A stretch of 21,194 bases of DNA from Oscillospiraceae bacterium (GCA_014796735.1 JAAVIG010000042.1:1-21194); one strand, 5' to 3'. Counted from the first letter of the stretch, positions 1-8,126 are shown. The notes: generated by a model from the letters alone, not told the origin. Program-made: numbers and translations.

Positions 1-5
1 AATAC

Positions 6-53
6 TAATATCCATTTAAACACAATATAAAATCAAAGTTTAAATGGATATTA
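6..53. repeat. Perfect 16-bp inverted repeat (palindrome 1 of 2)
   Basis: The arms at 6-21 and 38-53 are exact reverse complements (TAATATCCATTTAAAC in the left arm) around a 16-nt AT-rich loop. The stem has only three G:C pairs and no T-run, so it is a poor terminator. It is closely related to the palindrome at 64-113, sharing TATCCA-TTAAA. It could be an operator pair, a small palindromic repeat, or part of the control region of a gene to the left of the window. Confidence 0.75.
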
Positions 54-63
54 CACCCAAAGC

Positions 64-113
64 ACTATTATCCAATTAAAACCATTTTTTCAAGTTTTTA
101 ATTGGATAATAGT
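64..113. repeat. Perfect 18-bp inverted repeat (palindrome 2 of 2)
   Basis: The arms at 64-81 and 96-113 are exact reverse complements (left arm ACTATTATCCAATTAAAA) with a 14-nt loop. The core TATCCAATTAAA differs from the core of the first palindrome, TATCCATTTAAA, at one position. The two centres lie about 59 bp apart. Function unknown. Confidence 0.75.
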
Positions 114-152
114 ATAAATACAGACATTAAACAGAAATCGGCATTACAAAGA

Positions 153-188
153 AAGCAACACAAGTCTTTTTATGACAAGATGTTGCTT
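153..188 (-). terminator. Probable terminator of the transporter operon
   Basis: An 8-bp stem (153-160 with 181-188) encloses a short inner GTC/GAC pairing. On the minus strand it is followed by a T-rich tail (TCTTTGTAAT). It lies 14 bp past the stop codon of the last gene of the import operon, where a rho-independent terminator is expected. The tail is interrupted, so strength is uncertain. Confidence 0.5.
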
Positions 189-202
189 CTCTTCATTAGT
201 TA

Positions 203-781
203 TCAGTCCTCGCCGGAAATGTCTATCACTTCCATGTCTCCGTTGCCTTCGACCTCGATAGACGTATTTATTTTCTTCAGGAGTTTTCCGTAAACAGGCA
301 ATGTTGCAAGCAGAACCGCACATACGGCCACGCATACAATGTGCGCCACAATGGTGTTGTTGGCAACGGCGACATACGCGGTGTCGACGTTTATCACCAA
401 AGGATTGTCGGGGCGCAGTATCGCCTGATTTATTCTTGTAAGGTATACACAGTCCACAAATACCAGTCCGATCAGCATCAGGAAAAGCAGACCAAGCATT
501 ATCATATTAGGCTTCTGGCGCTTCGGGAACGATCTGAGAAAGCAGACAAAGGCAAGTATGGAAAACAGCATTGCCGCAAATTCGCACTGTCCCATATTGG
601 GGGAGTTTATTCTTGCGGTGGTGTTTGAGATCGCGGTCAGATTAAGGGAATAAACAAGGAACGCCGCGGCTAAGGCAACCATTGCGATATTCTGCGGGCT
701 GCGCTTCAGGGAAACGAAAAACTTGCGGATAAATTCCTTAAAGCCTTTTCTCTGAGCGGCAGACGTTTTATTCTTACTCAT
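203..781 (-). CDS. Hypothetical 4-TM membrane protein, last gene of the transporter operon
   Basis: A 192-aa protein not recognised as a named family. It has a basic cytoplasmic N-terminus (about residues 1-28), four hydrophobic helices near 31-51, 66-84, 92-114 and 142-164, and an acidic C-terminal tail. The charge pattern suggests both ends are inside. An AAGGAGA ribosome binding site precedes the ATG, and the gene follows the ATPase gene by 20 bp, so it is surely in the same operon. It shares size and 4-TM layout with the proteins at 1853-2362 and 2359-2955, although no sequence similarity is obvious by eye. An accessory role in the importer is inferred only from position. Confidence 0.75.
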   Translation of the reverse strand: MSKNKTSAAQRKGFKEFIRKFFVSLKRSPQNIAMVALAAAFLVYSLNLTAISNTTARINSPNMGQCEFAAMLFSILAFVCFLRSFPKRQKPNMIMLGLLFLMLIGLVFVDCVYLTRINQAILRPDNPLVINVDTAYVAVANNTIVAHIVCVAVCAVLLATLPVYGKLLKKINTSIEVEGNGDMEVIDISGED

Positions 782-801
782 ATGCTTTGTTCTCCTTCTT
801 C

Positions 802-1860
802 TTATCTTATGGCGTTGTTGGTTTCCTTGTCAAAGAAGTGCTTTCTGGCAAAGGAAACATTGACGGTATCGCCTGCCTTGTAATTGCACCATTCACGGAA
901 CTTACAGGTTATCTTATGATTCTTTGCCATACCGTTTACCAAGGTGGTCTGACCCAGGTTTTCGTTGGAGAATACATCCACGGTAATATTGCCGCCCTCC
1001 ACGATATTTTCAGGTCTTACTCCCAAAACAATGGTTTTGTTTTCATAAGCCTTCAACGCCTGCTTTTCCTCTGCCGTAAGGTCTACCGCAAAGCTGTCGC
1101 AAACGACCTGCCCGTTCTTTACCTCCACATCAAAGAAGTTCATCGGAGGAAGTCCTATAAAGCCTGCCACAAAGAGGTTGGCGGGAGTATCGTATAGCTC
1201 CAGCGGCGTGCCTATCTGCTGAACGTAGCCCATTGACATGCAGACGATCCTGTCCGCAAGGGTCAAAGCCTCCGTCTGATCGTGTGTTACATAGATCATA
1301 GTGGCGTTAAGTCTCTTGTGAAGCAGCAGTATTTCGCGCCTTGTCGCGCCTCTCAGCTTTGCGTCAAGGTTGGAAAGAGGCTCGTCAAAAAGGAATACCT
1401 TGGGCTTACGCACAATAGCACGTCCCATGGCAACTCTCTGACGCTGACCGCCGGAAAGCTGATTGGGCTTTTTGTTGAGCTGGTCGGTAAGTCCCAATAT
1501 CTCCGCCGCCGCCAATACCTTCTGATGTATCTCGTTTTTGTTTTCCTTGCGCAGATTAAGCGAAAACGCCATGTTTTCGTAAATAGTCATATGACCGTAA
1601 AGCGCGTAGTTCTGGAAAACCATTGCAATGTCGCGATCCTTTGGTGGCATTGATGTAACGTCCTTGCCGTCGATTATCAGCTTGCCCGCCGAAATATCCT
1701 CCAAGCCCGCAACCATGCGGAGAGTAGTGGATTTTCCGCAGCCCGAGGGGCCTACAAGAACGATCAGCTCGCCGTCATCAATATCAAGGTTAAAATCATA
1801 AACCGCCTGAACATTGTTGTCGTATATTTTGTCAAGATGCTGTAATTTAAGATTACTCAT
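802..1860 (-). CDS. Carbohydrate ABC transporter ATPase (MsmX/UgpC/MalK family)
   Basis: A 352-aa cytoplasmic ATPase that powers CUT1 sugar importers. Walker A GPSGCGKST is at 37-45, the Q-loop glutamine at 83, signature LSGGQ at 135-139, Walker B VFLFDE at 155-160 and the switch histidine at 193. A C-terminal TOBE-like regulatory domain follows from about 235. The length is usual for the family. Two normally well-conserved stretches differ: NYALYGHM where family members normally have YPHM, and AKLRGATRREI after the D-loop where AKLRVQMR-type sequence is common. Many Firmicutes energise LplABC-type systems with a remote shared ATPase, so an ATPase inside the operon suggests a dedicated one. 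The start overlaps the preceding gene by 8 bp; a GGGAGCGAG ribosome binding site supports it. Confidence 0.95.
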   Translation of the reverse strand: MSNLKLQHLDKIYDNNVQAVYDFNLDIDDGELIVLVGPSGCGKSTTLRMVAGLEDISAGKLIIDGKDVTSMPPKDRDIAMVFQNYALYGHMTIYENMAFSLNLRKENKNEIHQKVLAAAEILGLTDQLNKKPNQLSGGQRQRVAMGRAIVRKPKVFLFDEPLSNLDAKLRGATRREILLLHKRLNATMIYVTHDQTEALTLADRIVCMSMGYVQQIGTPLELYDTPANLFVAGFIGLPPMNFFDVEVKNGQVVCDSFAVDLTAEEKQALKAYENKTIVLGVRPENIVEGGNITVDVFSNENLGQTTLVNGMAKNHKITCKFREWCNYKAGDTVNVSFARKHFFDKETNNAIR

Positions 1861-2362
1861 GGCTCGCTCCCTTTGCTTTCTGTTTAAGCTCCTCTTCGTA
1901 GCTTGTCAATGTGCGTGTCTTGATAAAAGCGGTTATTCCCGCAAGAATGCAGAGAGCGGCGGAGGCGATAAGATAAAAGCAAACTCTCATAAACTGTCCG
2001 TCATGCATTACTTGCTGTGATTCCTGACTTAAAGTAATAAATGTGTTTTTTGCGTCTATGGGCAGTATAAAGATACGGACTATCTGTCCCAAGCCCAATG
2101 CCGCCAAAACGTAGCTGTAATTAAGCTTATAGCCTTTTACGCCCTCGGAGGCAAGAAACGCTATAAGCATAAACAGCAGGTTATAAACTACCGATATGCC
2201 TATAATATAGCTGTAATAATATGAACCTACGTCCGATTTATAGATACTGACGAAATAAAGAGCGTTAAATACAATCGCAAGCAAGGTAAGATTTGAGGAA
2301 AGCTTGTTTTTGGAATAACGCAGACGATCCTTTTTAATAAGAGCTACGCTGTCCGGAGTCAT
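1853..2362 (-). CDS. Hypothetical 4-TM membrane protein in the transporter operon
   Basis: A 169-aa protein of no recognised family. A basic N-terminus precedes hydrophobic helices near 24-41, 48-71, 81-100 and 125-147, and the C-terminal tail is charged and probably cytoplasmic. Its ATG overlaps the stop codon of the upstream gene (ATGA, 2359-2362) and its end overlaps the ATPase start by 8 bp, so the three genes are probably translationally coupled. Coupling to the ATPase suggests production in fixed ratio with it. Function is unknown. Confidence 0.8.
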   Translation of the reverse strand: MTPDSVALIKKDRLRYSKNKLSSNLTLLAIVFNALYFVSIYKSDVGSYYYSYIIGISVVYNLLFMLIAFLASEGVKGYKLNYSYVLAALGLGQIVRIFILPIDAKNTFITLSQESQQVMHDGQFMRVCFYLIASAALCILAGITAFIKTRTLTSYEEELKQKAKGASHE

Positions 2363-2955
2363 GCTTTCACATCCTTTCTGCTGCCGATAAGGCGCTGTTC
2401 TTCCTTCATCAAAATTATTTTCAAAATTGTATTGACAATAAGCAGCACCGTTACAAACAAAAGCAAGCCGAAAATAAGGTAGCTTACATCAAACCAGAAG
2501 GTCGAATCGGTATATACCTGCGGCTGTTTTCTGTTTTCCCAGAATTCCTTCAATGCTGCAAAGTCGATCTGCAAATATCTCGCTTTATAATACGCCACAT
2601 GATAAAGAGTCCATGCCGAAACGCCTATATTGCAAACGGTTGAAAGTCCCACCGCAATATAGTTTCCTATGTAGTATTTTCTGCGCGAGTGAGTGCAGGT
2701 TATAAACAAAATCAAGGTCACAAGAATAAGACCTATGGAAAGGTTGGTAAATATGGTGTTGAATTCTTGCATATCATAAAAGATCCTCGAGCCCAGCACC
2801 TTTGAGTTGTCTATATTATTGGGATTGGGCATTGTGTAATACAATGTATCGTAAATATCTGTCATTATTCCCAATGAATACAGAAATACTATTGCCGACA
2901 TAGCCAGCATAGCCATACAAACTATTTTCTGAAAAATCAATTGTTTCTTATACAT
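2359..2955 (-). CDS. Hypothetical 4-TM membrane protein in the transporter operon
   Basis: A 198-aa protein of no recognised family. Helices lie near 10-31, 70-88, 96-120 and 154-181, with external loops of roughly 38 and 33 residues between helices 1-2 and 3-4. The tail is basic and probably cytoplasmic. An AAAGGAAGAGGG stretch upstream of the ATG gives a good ribosome binding site. It follows the solute-binding protein gene after a 163-bp gap with two stem-loops. Function unknown; an accessory or assembly factor of the importer is a guess from position. Confidence 0.8.
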   Translation of the reverse strand: MYKKQLIFQKIVCMAMLAMSAIVFLYSLGIMTDIYDTLYYTMPNPNNIDNSKVLGSRIFYDMQEFNTIFTNLSIGLILVTLILFITCTHSRRKYYIGNYIAVGLSTVCNIGVSAWTLYHVAYYKARYLQIDFAALKEFWENRKQPQVYTDSTFWFDVSYLIFGLLLFVTVLLIVNTILKIILMKEEQRLIGSRKDVKA

Positions 2956-2981
2956 AAAAGCCCTCTTCCTTTATGTTTAAA

Positions 2982-3004
2982 CGGGAGGGGGAGTTCCCCT
3001 CCCG
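2982..3004 (-). terminator. GC-rich stem-loop between binding-protein and downstream genes
   Basis: Arms CGGGAGGGG (2982-2990) and CCCCTCCCG (2996-3004) are perfectly complementary with a 5-nt loop. On the minus strand a short TTTAAA follows, not a long T-run. Position after the binding-protein gene suggests an attenuator or 3'-end stabiliser that keeps binding-protein transcript higher than that of the downstream genes. Confidence 0.5.
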
Positions 3005-3032
3005 AGTTAACATAATTAGGATTTTGCATCAT

Positions 3033-3060
3033 TCCGCAGGGCAGCTTAAAGCCTTGCGGA
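3033..3060 (-). other. Stem-loop 3' of the binding-protein gene
   Basis: A 10-bp stem (3033-3042 with 3051-3060, one G-U pair in the minus-strand RNA's complement sense) has an 8-nt loop and can be extended imperfectly outward. No T-run follows. Together with the hairpin at 2982-3004 it forms a two-hairpin spacer after the binding-protein gene. Confidence 0.45.
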
Positions 3061-3118
3061 GCAATGCGCAATTTTTCGTGTTTCTTTCAGAGAATGTTTC
3101 TGTGGAAATTGCCAATGA

Positions 3119-5338
3119 TCAGCTCAGAGAGTTGTAGTACTCAAGAAGTCTTTCCCAAGCGTCGTTGTGGAGGCTGAGAACCTGATCTGCGCCCCAAGAA
3201 TCGGTAACGGTAGAAATCGTCTCTTCACGTGAAGAAGTGCCTTCACCGGAGTAACCGCTTCTGATTATGTTTACGAAGATGTTGCTGCCGTCCTTGCTGG
3301 TGCTGAATTCACCCTTGGAACCAAGCTTATCATAAGTGTTGATCTCGTCGTTCTCGGTCTTGTAGTGAGGGAGAACGGTAGGAACGGAGCTGTACCAAGG
3401 ATTGCTTGTAACGTCAAGCTCGGGGTGCTTGATAGTACCCAGACCGATAGCGGTGGAGATATAGCCTGCGCCCTCCTTGCCCACATCGTGTGTGCACTGA
3501 TATTCAAACGCCTGGCTCTTTACGAAGCTCAGAGTAGAACCGAGGTACTTACGAGCGTAGTTGGTGTAGTTGCCGTTAGCCTTATCCCAAAGCTCTTTGT
3601 ATGTTTCTTCGGAAATCATGGGCATATCCTGACCGTTGAACTTAAAGGTCATGTAGTTGCCGTCAGCGTCGGTCATAATGAAGTCGTCAGGACCGTAGGA
3701 CATAAGGATCTGACCTGCGGGGCTGTATGCGTAGTCGATAAGAGCAAGAGCTGCGTTGAGCTTGTTGGGATCGCCGGAGGTACCTTCTACGGAGATTCCC
3801 CAACCGTCGGTCTTAACGGAACGCCAAGATTCGGTAAATCTCATGTATACGCCGCTGTCGCTTGTACCGTCGAACCAAAGTGCAACGGGAACCATAGCTG
3901 CCATGTACTTTTCGCCGTCCTGAAGCTTGGACTGGTTGTAAGCGGTCTGAGTCTGGTTGTAGTCGTAGCTCATGAAGCCTGCGTCGTTTTCAAGATACTG
4001 GTCGGACTTGCCTTCCGCGTCCTTGATGAAGTTCTCGGAGATAAGGCCTTCCTGTGTCATCTGATACATTCTTTCCATAGCAATGTATGCGTCTTCTTCC
4101 ATACGTGCGTCGTGAAGCTTGTTGTCGGTGCCTACATACAGCCAGTCGGATCTTGATTCAAGACCGCGAACGCCGTAGAGGTGACCTGCGAAACGCATAA
4201 GGTCAACCTTTCTCTGGAGGTTGTTGTCTTCACGGGAGAACATGCCCTGTACGGTATCGGTGCCGTTGAGGGTCTGCGCGTTAGCTACTACGCAGCGGAG
4301 AAGAGCTACAAGCTCATCAGCGTCCCAAGCAGCGTTCTGACCTACGAAGAGGTTGGAACGAGTGGAGCCGTAATAACCGTTGTACGCTTCGTCAATGTAC
4401 TTACGGAGCATGTTAACGGCGTCAACGCCGCTCATTGAGCCTGCTTCGTTCATCTTAGCAACGATGTTGCCCGCTGTGTCGTAGTCCTTTGTTACCTTTT
4501 CGGTACCGGAACCGTCAAGCTTTACAACGTCAATTTCAACCTTGCCGCTTGTGGGCATGTAAGGCTGGTAAACGGGAGCCGCGGTGTTGCCGCATGCGTC
4601 CGCGGTAAATTCTTCGTCGCCGTCAAGGAGTCTGGCTACCCAGTCAACTCTCATAAGAGGCATACGCTCGATGTCGTTTACACCGTCGAAGTAAGGGGAG
4701 AAGAAAATGGAACCTGTATCGGTATCGCCTGTGATGGAGATACGAACGATGGGGTTAGCTTCAAGATAAGCCTTGAAGTTGGGCATCTCGTCGAGATGAT
4801 CCGCAAGGTTTACTACCAAGCCGTTGTTGCCGGCTTCGGTAAGAATGGAAGCTGTACCGCTTACCAAATCAACGTTGCCCATCTGAGATCTCCAGTATTC
4901 GAACTCATCGGAAGCCTTGTTGCCCTGATAAACGTCATCAATCTTGATGTTCAGTCTGTTTTCGATCTCAACCCATGTGGGCTTTAAGTCGCCTGCGTTA
5001 TAGGTCTTGCCGTCCGCAAGGGTAATGCCCTCGCCCGCGATCTCGGGATCCATTGAAAGACCTGTGTCTGCGCTGTTATAGCCTGTAGCCATACGAAGAA
5101 CGGTGCCGTTATCGTAAGACAGAGCCGAAGCGTTGGCGACATTGCCGGGATCTTCATTGGCGGCAGCCGTGTCTGTGCTGTCGTTTCCGCCGTTGTTGTC
5201 GTTATTAGCGGGAGCGGCAGTCGTTGTAGTTGCCGATGTTCCGGTGTTGGCGTCCGGCACGGTGGCACAGCCTGTCAACAATGCTGCTGCGGCAACGGAT
5301 ACTGCGATCAGTTTAGCCGCAAGTGTGTTCTTTTTCAT
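3119..5338 (-). CDS. Extracellular solute-binding lipoprotein of a CUT1 sugar transporter (LplA-like, very large)
   Basis: A 739-aa lipoprotein expected to capture the sugar ligand outside the cell and deliver it to the two permeases. It begins with a Lys-rich n-region, an Ala-rich h-region and the lipobox LLTGC with the lipidated cysteine at 24. A low-complexity Thr/Ala/Asn/Asp linker follows (about 28-65). The body has solute-binding-protein features, including a C-terminal ALIDYAYSPAGQILMSYG stretch typical of the LplA/YtcQ group. At 739 residues it is well above the roughly 400-560 usual for such proteins, which hints at a large oligosaccharide ligand. An AAAGGAGG ribosome binding site precedes the ATG. 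Genes for its permeases lie directly upstream. Ligand identity is not shown; pectic oligosaccharide is inferred from the divergent pectinesterase. Confidence 0.9.
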   Translation of the reverse strand: MKKNTLAAKLIAVSVAAAALLTGCATVPDANTGTSATTTTAAPANNDNNGGNDSTDTAAANEDPGNVANASALSYDNGTVLRMATGYNSADTGLSMDPEIAGEGITLADGKTYNAGDLKPTWVEIENRLNIKIDDVYQGNKASDEFEYWRSQMGNVDLVSGTASILTEAGNNGLVVNLADHLDEMPNFKAYLEANPIVRISITGDTDTGSIFFSPYFDGVNDIERMPLMRVDWVARLLDGDEEFTADACGNTAAPVYQPYMPTSGKVEIDVVKLDGSGTEKVTKDYDTAGNIVAKMNEAGSMSGVDAVNMLRKYIDEAYNGYYGSTRSNLFVGQNAAWDADELVALLRCVVANAQTLNGTDTVQGMFSREDNNLQRKVDLMRFAGHLYGVRGLESRSDWLYVGTDNKLHDARMEEDAYIAMERMYQMTQEGLISENFIKDAEGKSDQYLENDAGFMSYDYNQTQTAYNQSKLQDGEKYMAAMVPVALWFDGTSDSGVYMRFTESWRSVKTDGWGISVEGTSGDPNKLNAALALIDYAYSPAGQILMSYGPDDFIMTDADGNYMTFKFNGQDMPMISEETYKELWDKANGNYTNYARKYLGSTLSFVKSQAFEYQCTHDVGKEGAGYISTAIGLGTIKHPELDVTSNPWYSSVPTVLPHYKTENDEINTYDKLGSKGEFSTSKDGSNIFVNIIRSGYSGEGTSSREETISTVTDSWGADQVLSLHNDAWERLLEYYNSLS

Positions 5339-5423
5339 TTGTTTCCTCCTTTAAGGATACTGTTTTGTTTTCATTTTCTCATTTTTATGTCAACCGTCAA
5401 AAACGGCTGATAACAAAGCTTTA

Positions 5424-6314
5424 TTATTCCTTTACGCCGCCTACGTTAACGCCCTTGGCAAAGTATTTCTGGATAAAGGGATAAATAATAAGGATAGGAA
5501 CGATGGAGCAGACGATAAGGGCGTAGATTATGGAGTCTGAGGCGTACGGCTCAGACCAGTTGGTCATCTGCTCGGGGTCGCTGAATTGCTCCAGCTTAAG
5601 TCGTATGAATACCTGAAGAGGACGCTCGTTGGCGTTGGAGATCATCTGTCTTGCCCAGAAGTATCCGTTCCAGCGCGATATTCCAAAGAATAACGCAACG
5701 GTAGCGATTATTGATTTGCTCATAGGTACGTAAACGCGCCACAAAACCTGCATTTCCGTGGCTCCGTCCACAATGGCCGCTTCCTCGATCTCGGAGGGAA
5801 CGCCTTCAAAGGAGTTTCTGAGCAGTATGATGTTCATTGCCGCCATACCCATGGCAATAACAACAAGCCACTTGTCGTCGGTAATTCCCACGGATTTAAA
5901 CACACGCTGAGTATCCAGATAGTTCAGATACTGAGGTACAAGACCCGCGCTGAACCACATGGTAAATACCAAGAAGAAGTTGAAGCCCTTGCGGAACAGC
6001 AGACGCTTTTTTGAAAGCGCGTACGCGCCGAACAGGGATATTCCCAGTGCCCAGATCGTACCGTAGAAGGTAAGGAAAAGTGTGTTTGTATAGGAATTCC
6101 AGAACATGTTGTCGTTGAACATTGTGGAGAAGGCTTCAAACTGAATGTCCTTCGGGAACAAAACGACTTCGTTATACTCTACCGCGTGCCTTCCGCTGAT
6201 CGACGCCGAGATCGCATACAGGAAAGGGTACAGGCAGCAAAGAGCAAAAATTGTCAACAAGGTGTAGCTTATAATTTTGAATATAAGCTCGGAAATTTCG
6301 AGTTTTCTTTTCAT
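5424..6314 (-). CDS. Carbohydrate ABC transporter permease (LplC/YtcP-like)
   Basis: A 296-aa inner-membrane permease with six predicted helices. The cytoplasmic EAA loop that docks the ATPase is present as EEAAIVDGA at 177-185, followed by a WRVYVPMSK stretch. The C-terminal end GVNVGGVKE resembles the KGVMVGAVKG ending common in LplC-type permeases. A GAGG ribosome binding site precedes the ATG. The gene starts 39 bp after the other permease and together they should form the heterodimeric channel of the importer. Confidence 0.93.
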   Translation of the reverse strand: MKRKLEISELIFKIISYTLLTIFALCCLYPFLYAISASISGRHAVEYNEVVLFPKDIQFEAFSTMFNDNMFWNSYTNTLFLTFYGTIWALGISLFGAYALSKKRLLFRKGFNFFLVFTMWFSAGLVPQYLNYLDTQRVFKSVGITDDKWLVVIAMGMAAMNIILLRNSFEGVPSEIEEAAIVDGATEMQVLWRVYVPMSKSIIATVALFFGISRWNGYFWARQMISNANERPLQVFIRLKLEQFSDPEQMTNWSEPYASDSIIYALIVCSIVPILIIYPFIQKYFAKGVNVGGVKE

Positions 6315-6353
6315 AACAGCCTCTTATTCCTTTACTATTTAAGTTAATACAGC

Positions 6354-7394
6354 TTAGTACAGCGATACGTCGGACGCCTTCCGCGCTATAGTGTTCGCAC
6401 CGATTACCAAGAGCATTCCTATGACGTTGTTCATCATTTCGGCAGCGGACGCCAAGCCCTTTGCGGCTCCCGCGATACCCGTTCTCTGCGCGAATGTGGA
6501 AACTACGTCGGCGGTAACATAGGTGTTGGGGTTGTAAAGAAGCAGAACCTTTTCATAGCCTATGTTAAGCAGCGAGCCTATTCTTGTGATAAGCATGATT
6601 ACGATCGTGGAAAGAATACATGGCAGAACAACGTATCTCATCTGCGCCATCTTTCCCGCGCCGTCTATCTGTGCCGCCTCGTAGCTGGTAGGCGAGATAG
6701 CGATTATCGCCGCGAAGAATACTATACTGTCGTAGCCCGCCGTCTCCCAGATACCGCTTATCTGATAGATAGCGCGGAAGAAGGACGGATCGTTGAGAAG
6801 TCCCATCTGGGAGGTCTCGCTGCTGATGAACCCGATCTGTTCAAGGAGCTGCGAAAGAACGCCTGTTCCCGAAAACGTGGAGCCCTGTTTTACAAGCATC
6901 ATTACAAGGGAGGTCATAACGACCGTTGACATGAACTTGGGAAGATATGTAAGTACCTGATATACGCTGCGGCAGATATTTGAACGAATCTCGTTGAAAA
7001 ACAGCGCAATGATTATCGGCATGGGGAATCCGAACAAAAGTCCGTAGAAGCTTAACAGGAAGGTGTTGCGGAAAGCCCGCCAAAATTCGATATTTGACGT
7101 CAGCAGCGATTTAAAGTTGGAGAATCCCACATAAAATTGCTCCGCAACAGGTTTGATGTCCTCCGTAAGCTTAAAGCAGCCCAACAGCTCGTACATCGGG
7201 AAGTAACGCCAGAACAGGAAAACCAAAATCATCGGCACAAGCATCAGATACAGCCGCCAATCCTTCAGCACCGTTCTCATAACGTTCAGCCAATGATGCT
7301 TTTCCACATCGTCGCGAACGGTTTGTTCCGGATTTTCGATGTAGGTTCCGCTTTCTTCATCGAAAATCAAATAGTCGGTAGCGTTCAGTTGCAT
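6354..7394 (-). CDS. Carbohydrate ABC transporter permease (LplB/YtcO-like)
   Basis: A 346-aa permease. A cytoplasmic N-terminal extension of about 45 residues leads to the first helix (near 48-66), and the EAA loop EAAQIDGAGK starts at 239, both typical of LplB-type CUT1 permeases. An AGGAGG ribosome binding site 7 bp upstream fixes the ATG. The extension (residues 1-40, acidic and with FDEESGTY) is longer than in most LplB proteins. It pairs with the permease encoded just downstream. Confidence 0.93.
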   Translation of the reverse strand: MQLNATDYLIFDEESGTYIENPEQTVRDDVEKHHWLNVMRTVLKDWRLYLMLVPMILVFLFWRYFPMYELLGCFKLTEDIKPVAEQFYVGFSNFKSLLTSNIEFWRAFRNTFLLSFYGLLFGFPMPIIIALFFNEIRSNICRSVYQVLTYLPKFMSTVVMTSLVMMLVKQGSTFSGTGVLSQLLEQIGFISSETSQMGLLNDPSFFRAIYQISGIWETAGYDSIVFFAAIIAISPTSYEAAQIDGAGKMAQMRYVVLPCILSTIVIMLITRIGSLLNIGYEKVLLLYNPNTYVTADVVSTFAQRTGIAGAAKGLASAAEMMNNVIGMLLVIGANTIARKASDVSLY

Positions 7395-7474
7395 CTTTGA
7401 AACCTCCTAAAATGATATTTACACTATATAAAATAAAAAATGTCGCTTTTTTCACACGGTCAGAGCGCAAAAGC

Positions 7475-8068
7475 TTACTGCGCGTAATAGTCCTCCGCCT
7501 CTTTTTTTCTTCTTTCCTTATCGATACGTATAAGATAGCTTTTCTGATCCTCGAAAAGTCCGTCCGCCCTGCGGGAGATCAGCACCACCACTATTGCGAA
7601 AAGCAGCGAAAGCGAATCCGTTGTAAGGAACACGATCACGGAATCGAGAGGTCCTCCGAAAAGAAGGCTTACAAGCCAGCGTCCGAGCTGCGCGCCGATA
7701 TAGGCGCACACCGTAAACAAAACGGTAAAATAAAATTTATCCTTAATTTTTGCCTTACCTATAAATTTAAAAAGAATAAGCGCCAAAAGGGAAAAGCAGT
7801 TTCCGACACAATACAGTATCATCTGCTGTTCGGTAGCGCCCGACGCCATGCAGAAAGCCGCACCGCCCACAAAGGCGTGAATTGCCGCAAAGCCTCCCCA
7901 CCTCATCATAACGATACAAACCATTGTTATAGTAGGAGAAAGGGTGTAGAGCTGATCGGGAAACCATTTTGTTGCCGCCAGAGTTGTGATCGTTTCAAAG
8001 ACGGCTGTAACAACCGCCAAAATAACCAGATCCATTGCTCTGTACTGATTAAAGGTCATTTTGTTCAT
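7475..8068 (-). CDS. Membrane protein resembling an ECF-type S component, first gene of the operon
   Basis: A 197-aa, very hydrophobic protein with about six helices (near 12-33, 43-59, 60-77, 84-104, 112-136 and 143-165) and a charged C-terminal tail with RRKKEAEDYY. Length, helix number and the AVVTAVFE-type first helix resemble S components of energy-coupling-factor transporters, but no substrate motif is recognisable. It lies 80 bp upstream of the first permease on the same strand and is the first gene of the operon. Pairing an ECF-S-like protein with a CUT1 sugar importer is unusual. The ATG at 8066-8068 is used; an ATG three codons later is also possible. Confidence 0.7.
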   Translation of the reverse strand: MNKMTFNQYRAMDLVILAVVTAVFETITTLAATKWFPDQLYTLSPTITMVCIVMMRWGGFAAIHAFVGGAAFCMASGATEQQMILYCVGNCFSLLALILFKFIGKAKIKDKFYFTVLFTVCAYIGAQLGRWLVSLLFGGPLDSVIVFLTTDSLSLLFAIVVVLISRRADGLFEDQKSYLIRIDKERRKKEAEDYYAQ

Positions 8069-8099
8069 GTAAAACCTGTTTTCTAAAATAAGTATTCGG

Positions 8100-8112
8100 C
8101 ACTTTTAAAGTG
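8100..8112. promoter_or_regulatory. Palindrome near the operon start, possible operator
   Basis: CACTTT-T-AAAGTG is a perfect 6+1+6 palindrome between the predicted promoter and the first operon gene. An 8-bp palindrome ATGTACAT follows at 8114-8121. The site would lie just downstream of the transcription start, a place for a repressor. No regulator can be assigned. Confidence 0.35.
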
Positions 8113-8126
8113 TATGTACATGTATT

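Noticed and set aside
1..113. CRISPR array or direct-repeat array
   Set aside because: There are only two units, they are inverted-repeat hairpins, and no spacers or cas genes are present.
3365..4156. 263-aa open frame antisense to the solute-binding protein gene
   Set aside because: It is fully inside a clear lipoprotein gene, has no ribosome binding site, and its protein is not domain-like. It is a codon-bias shadow.
7395..7474. Terminator between the ECF-S-like gene and the first permease
   Set aside because: Only a 4-bp CGCT/AGCG pairing precedes a T-rich stretch; too weak to split the operon.
7397..8086. 229-aa plus-strand frame over the ECF-S-like gene
   Set aside because: The opposite strand encodes a coherent membrane protein; this frame is Lys/His-rich low-quality sequence without a start signal.
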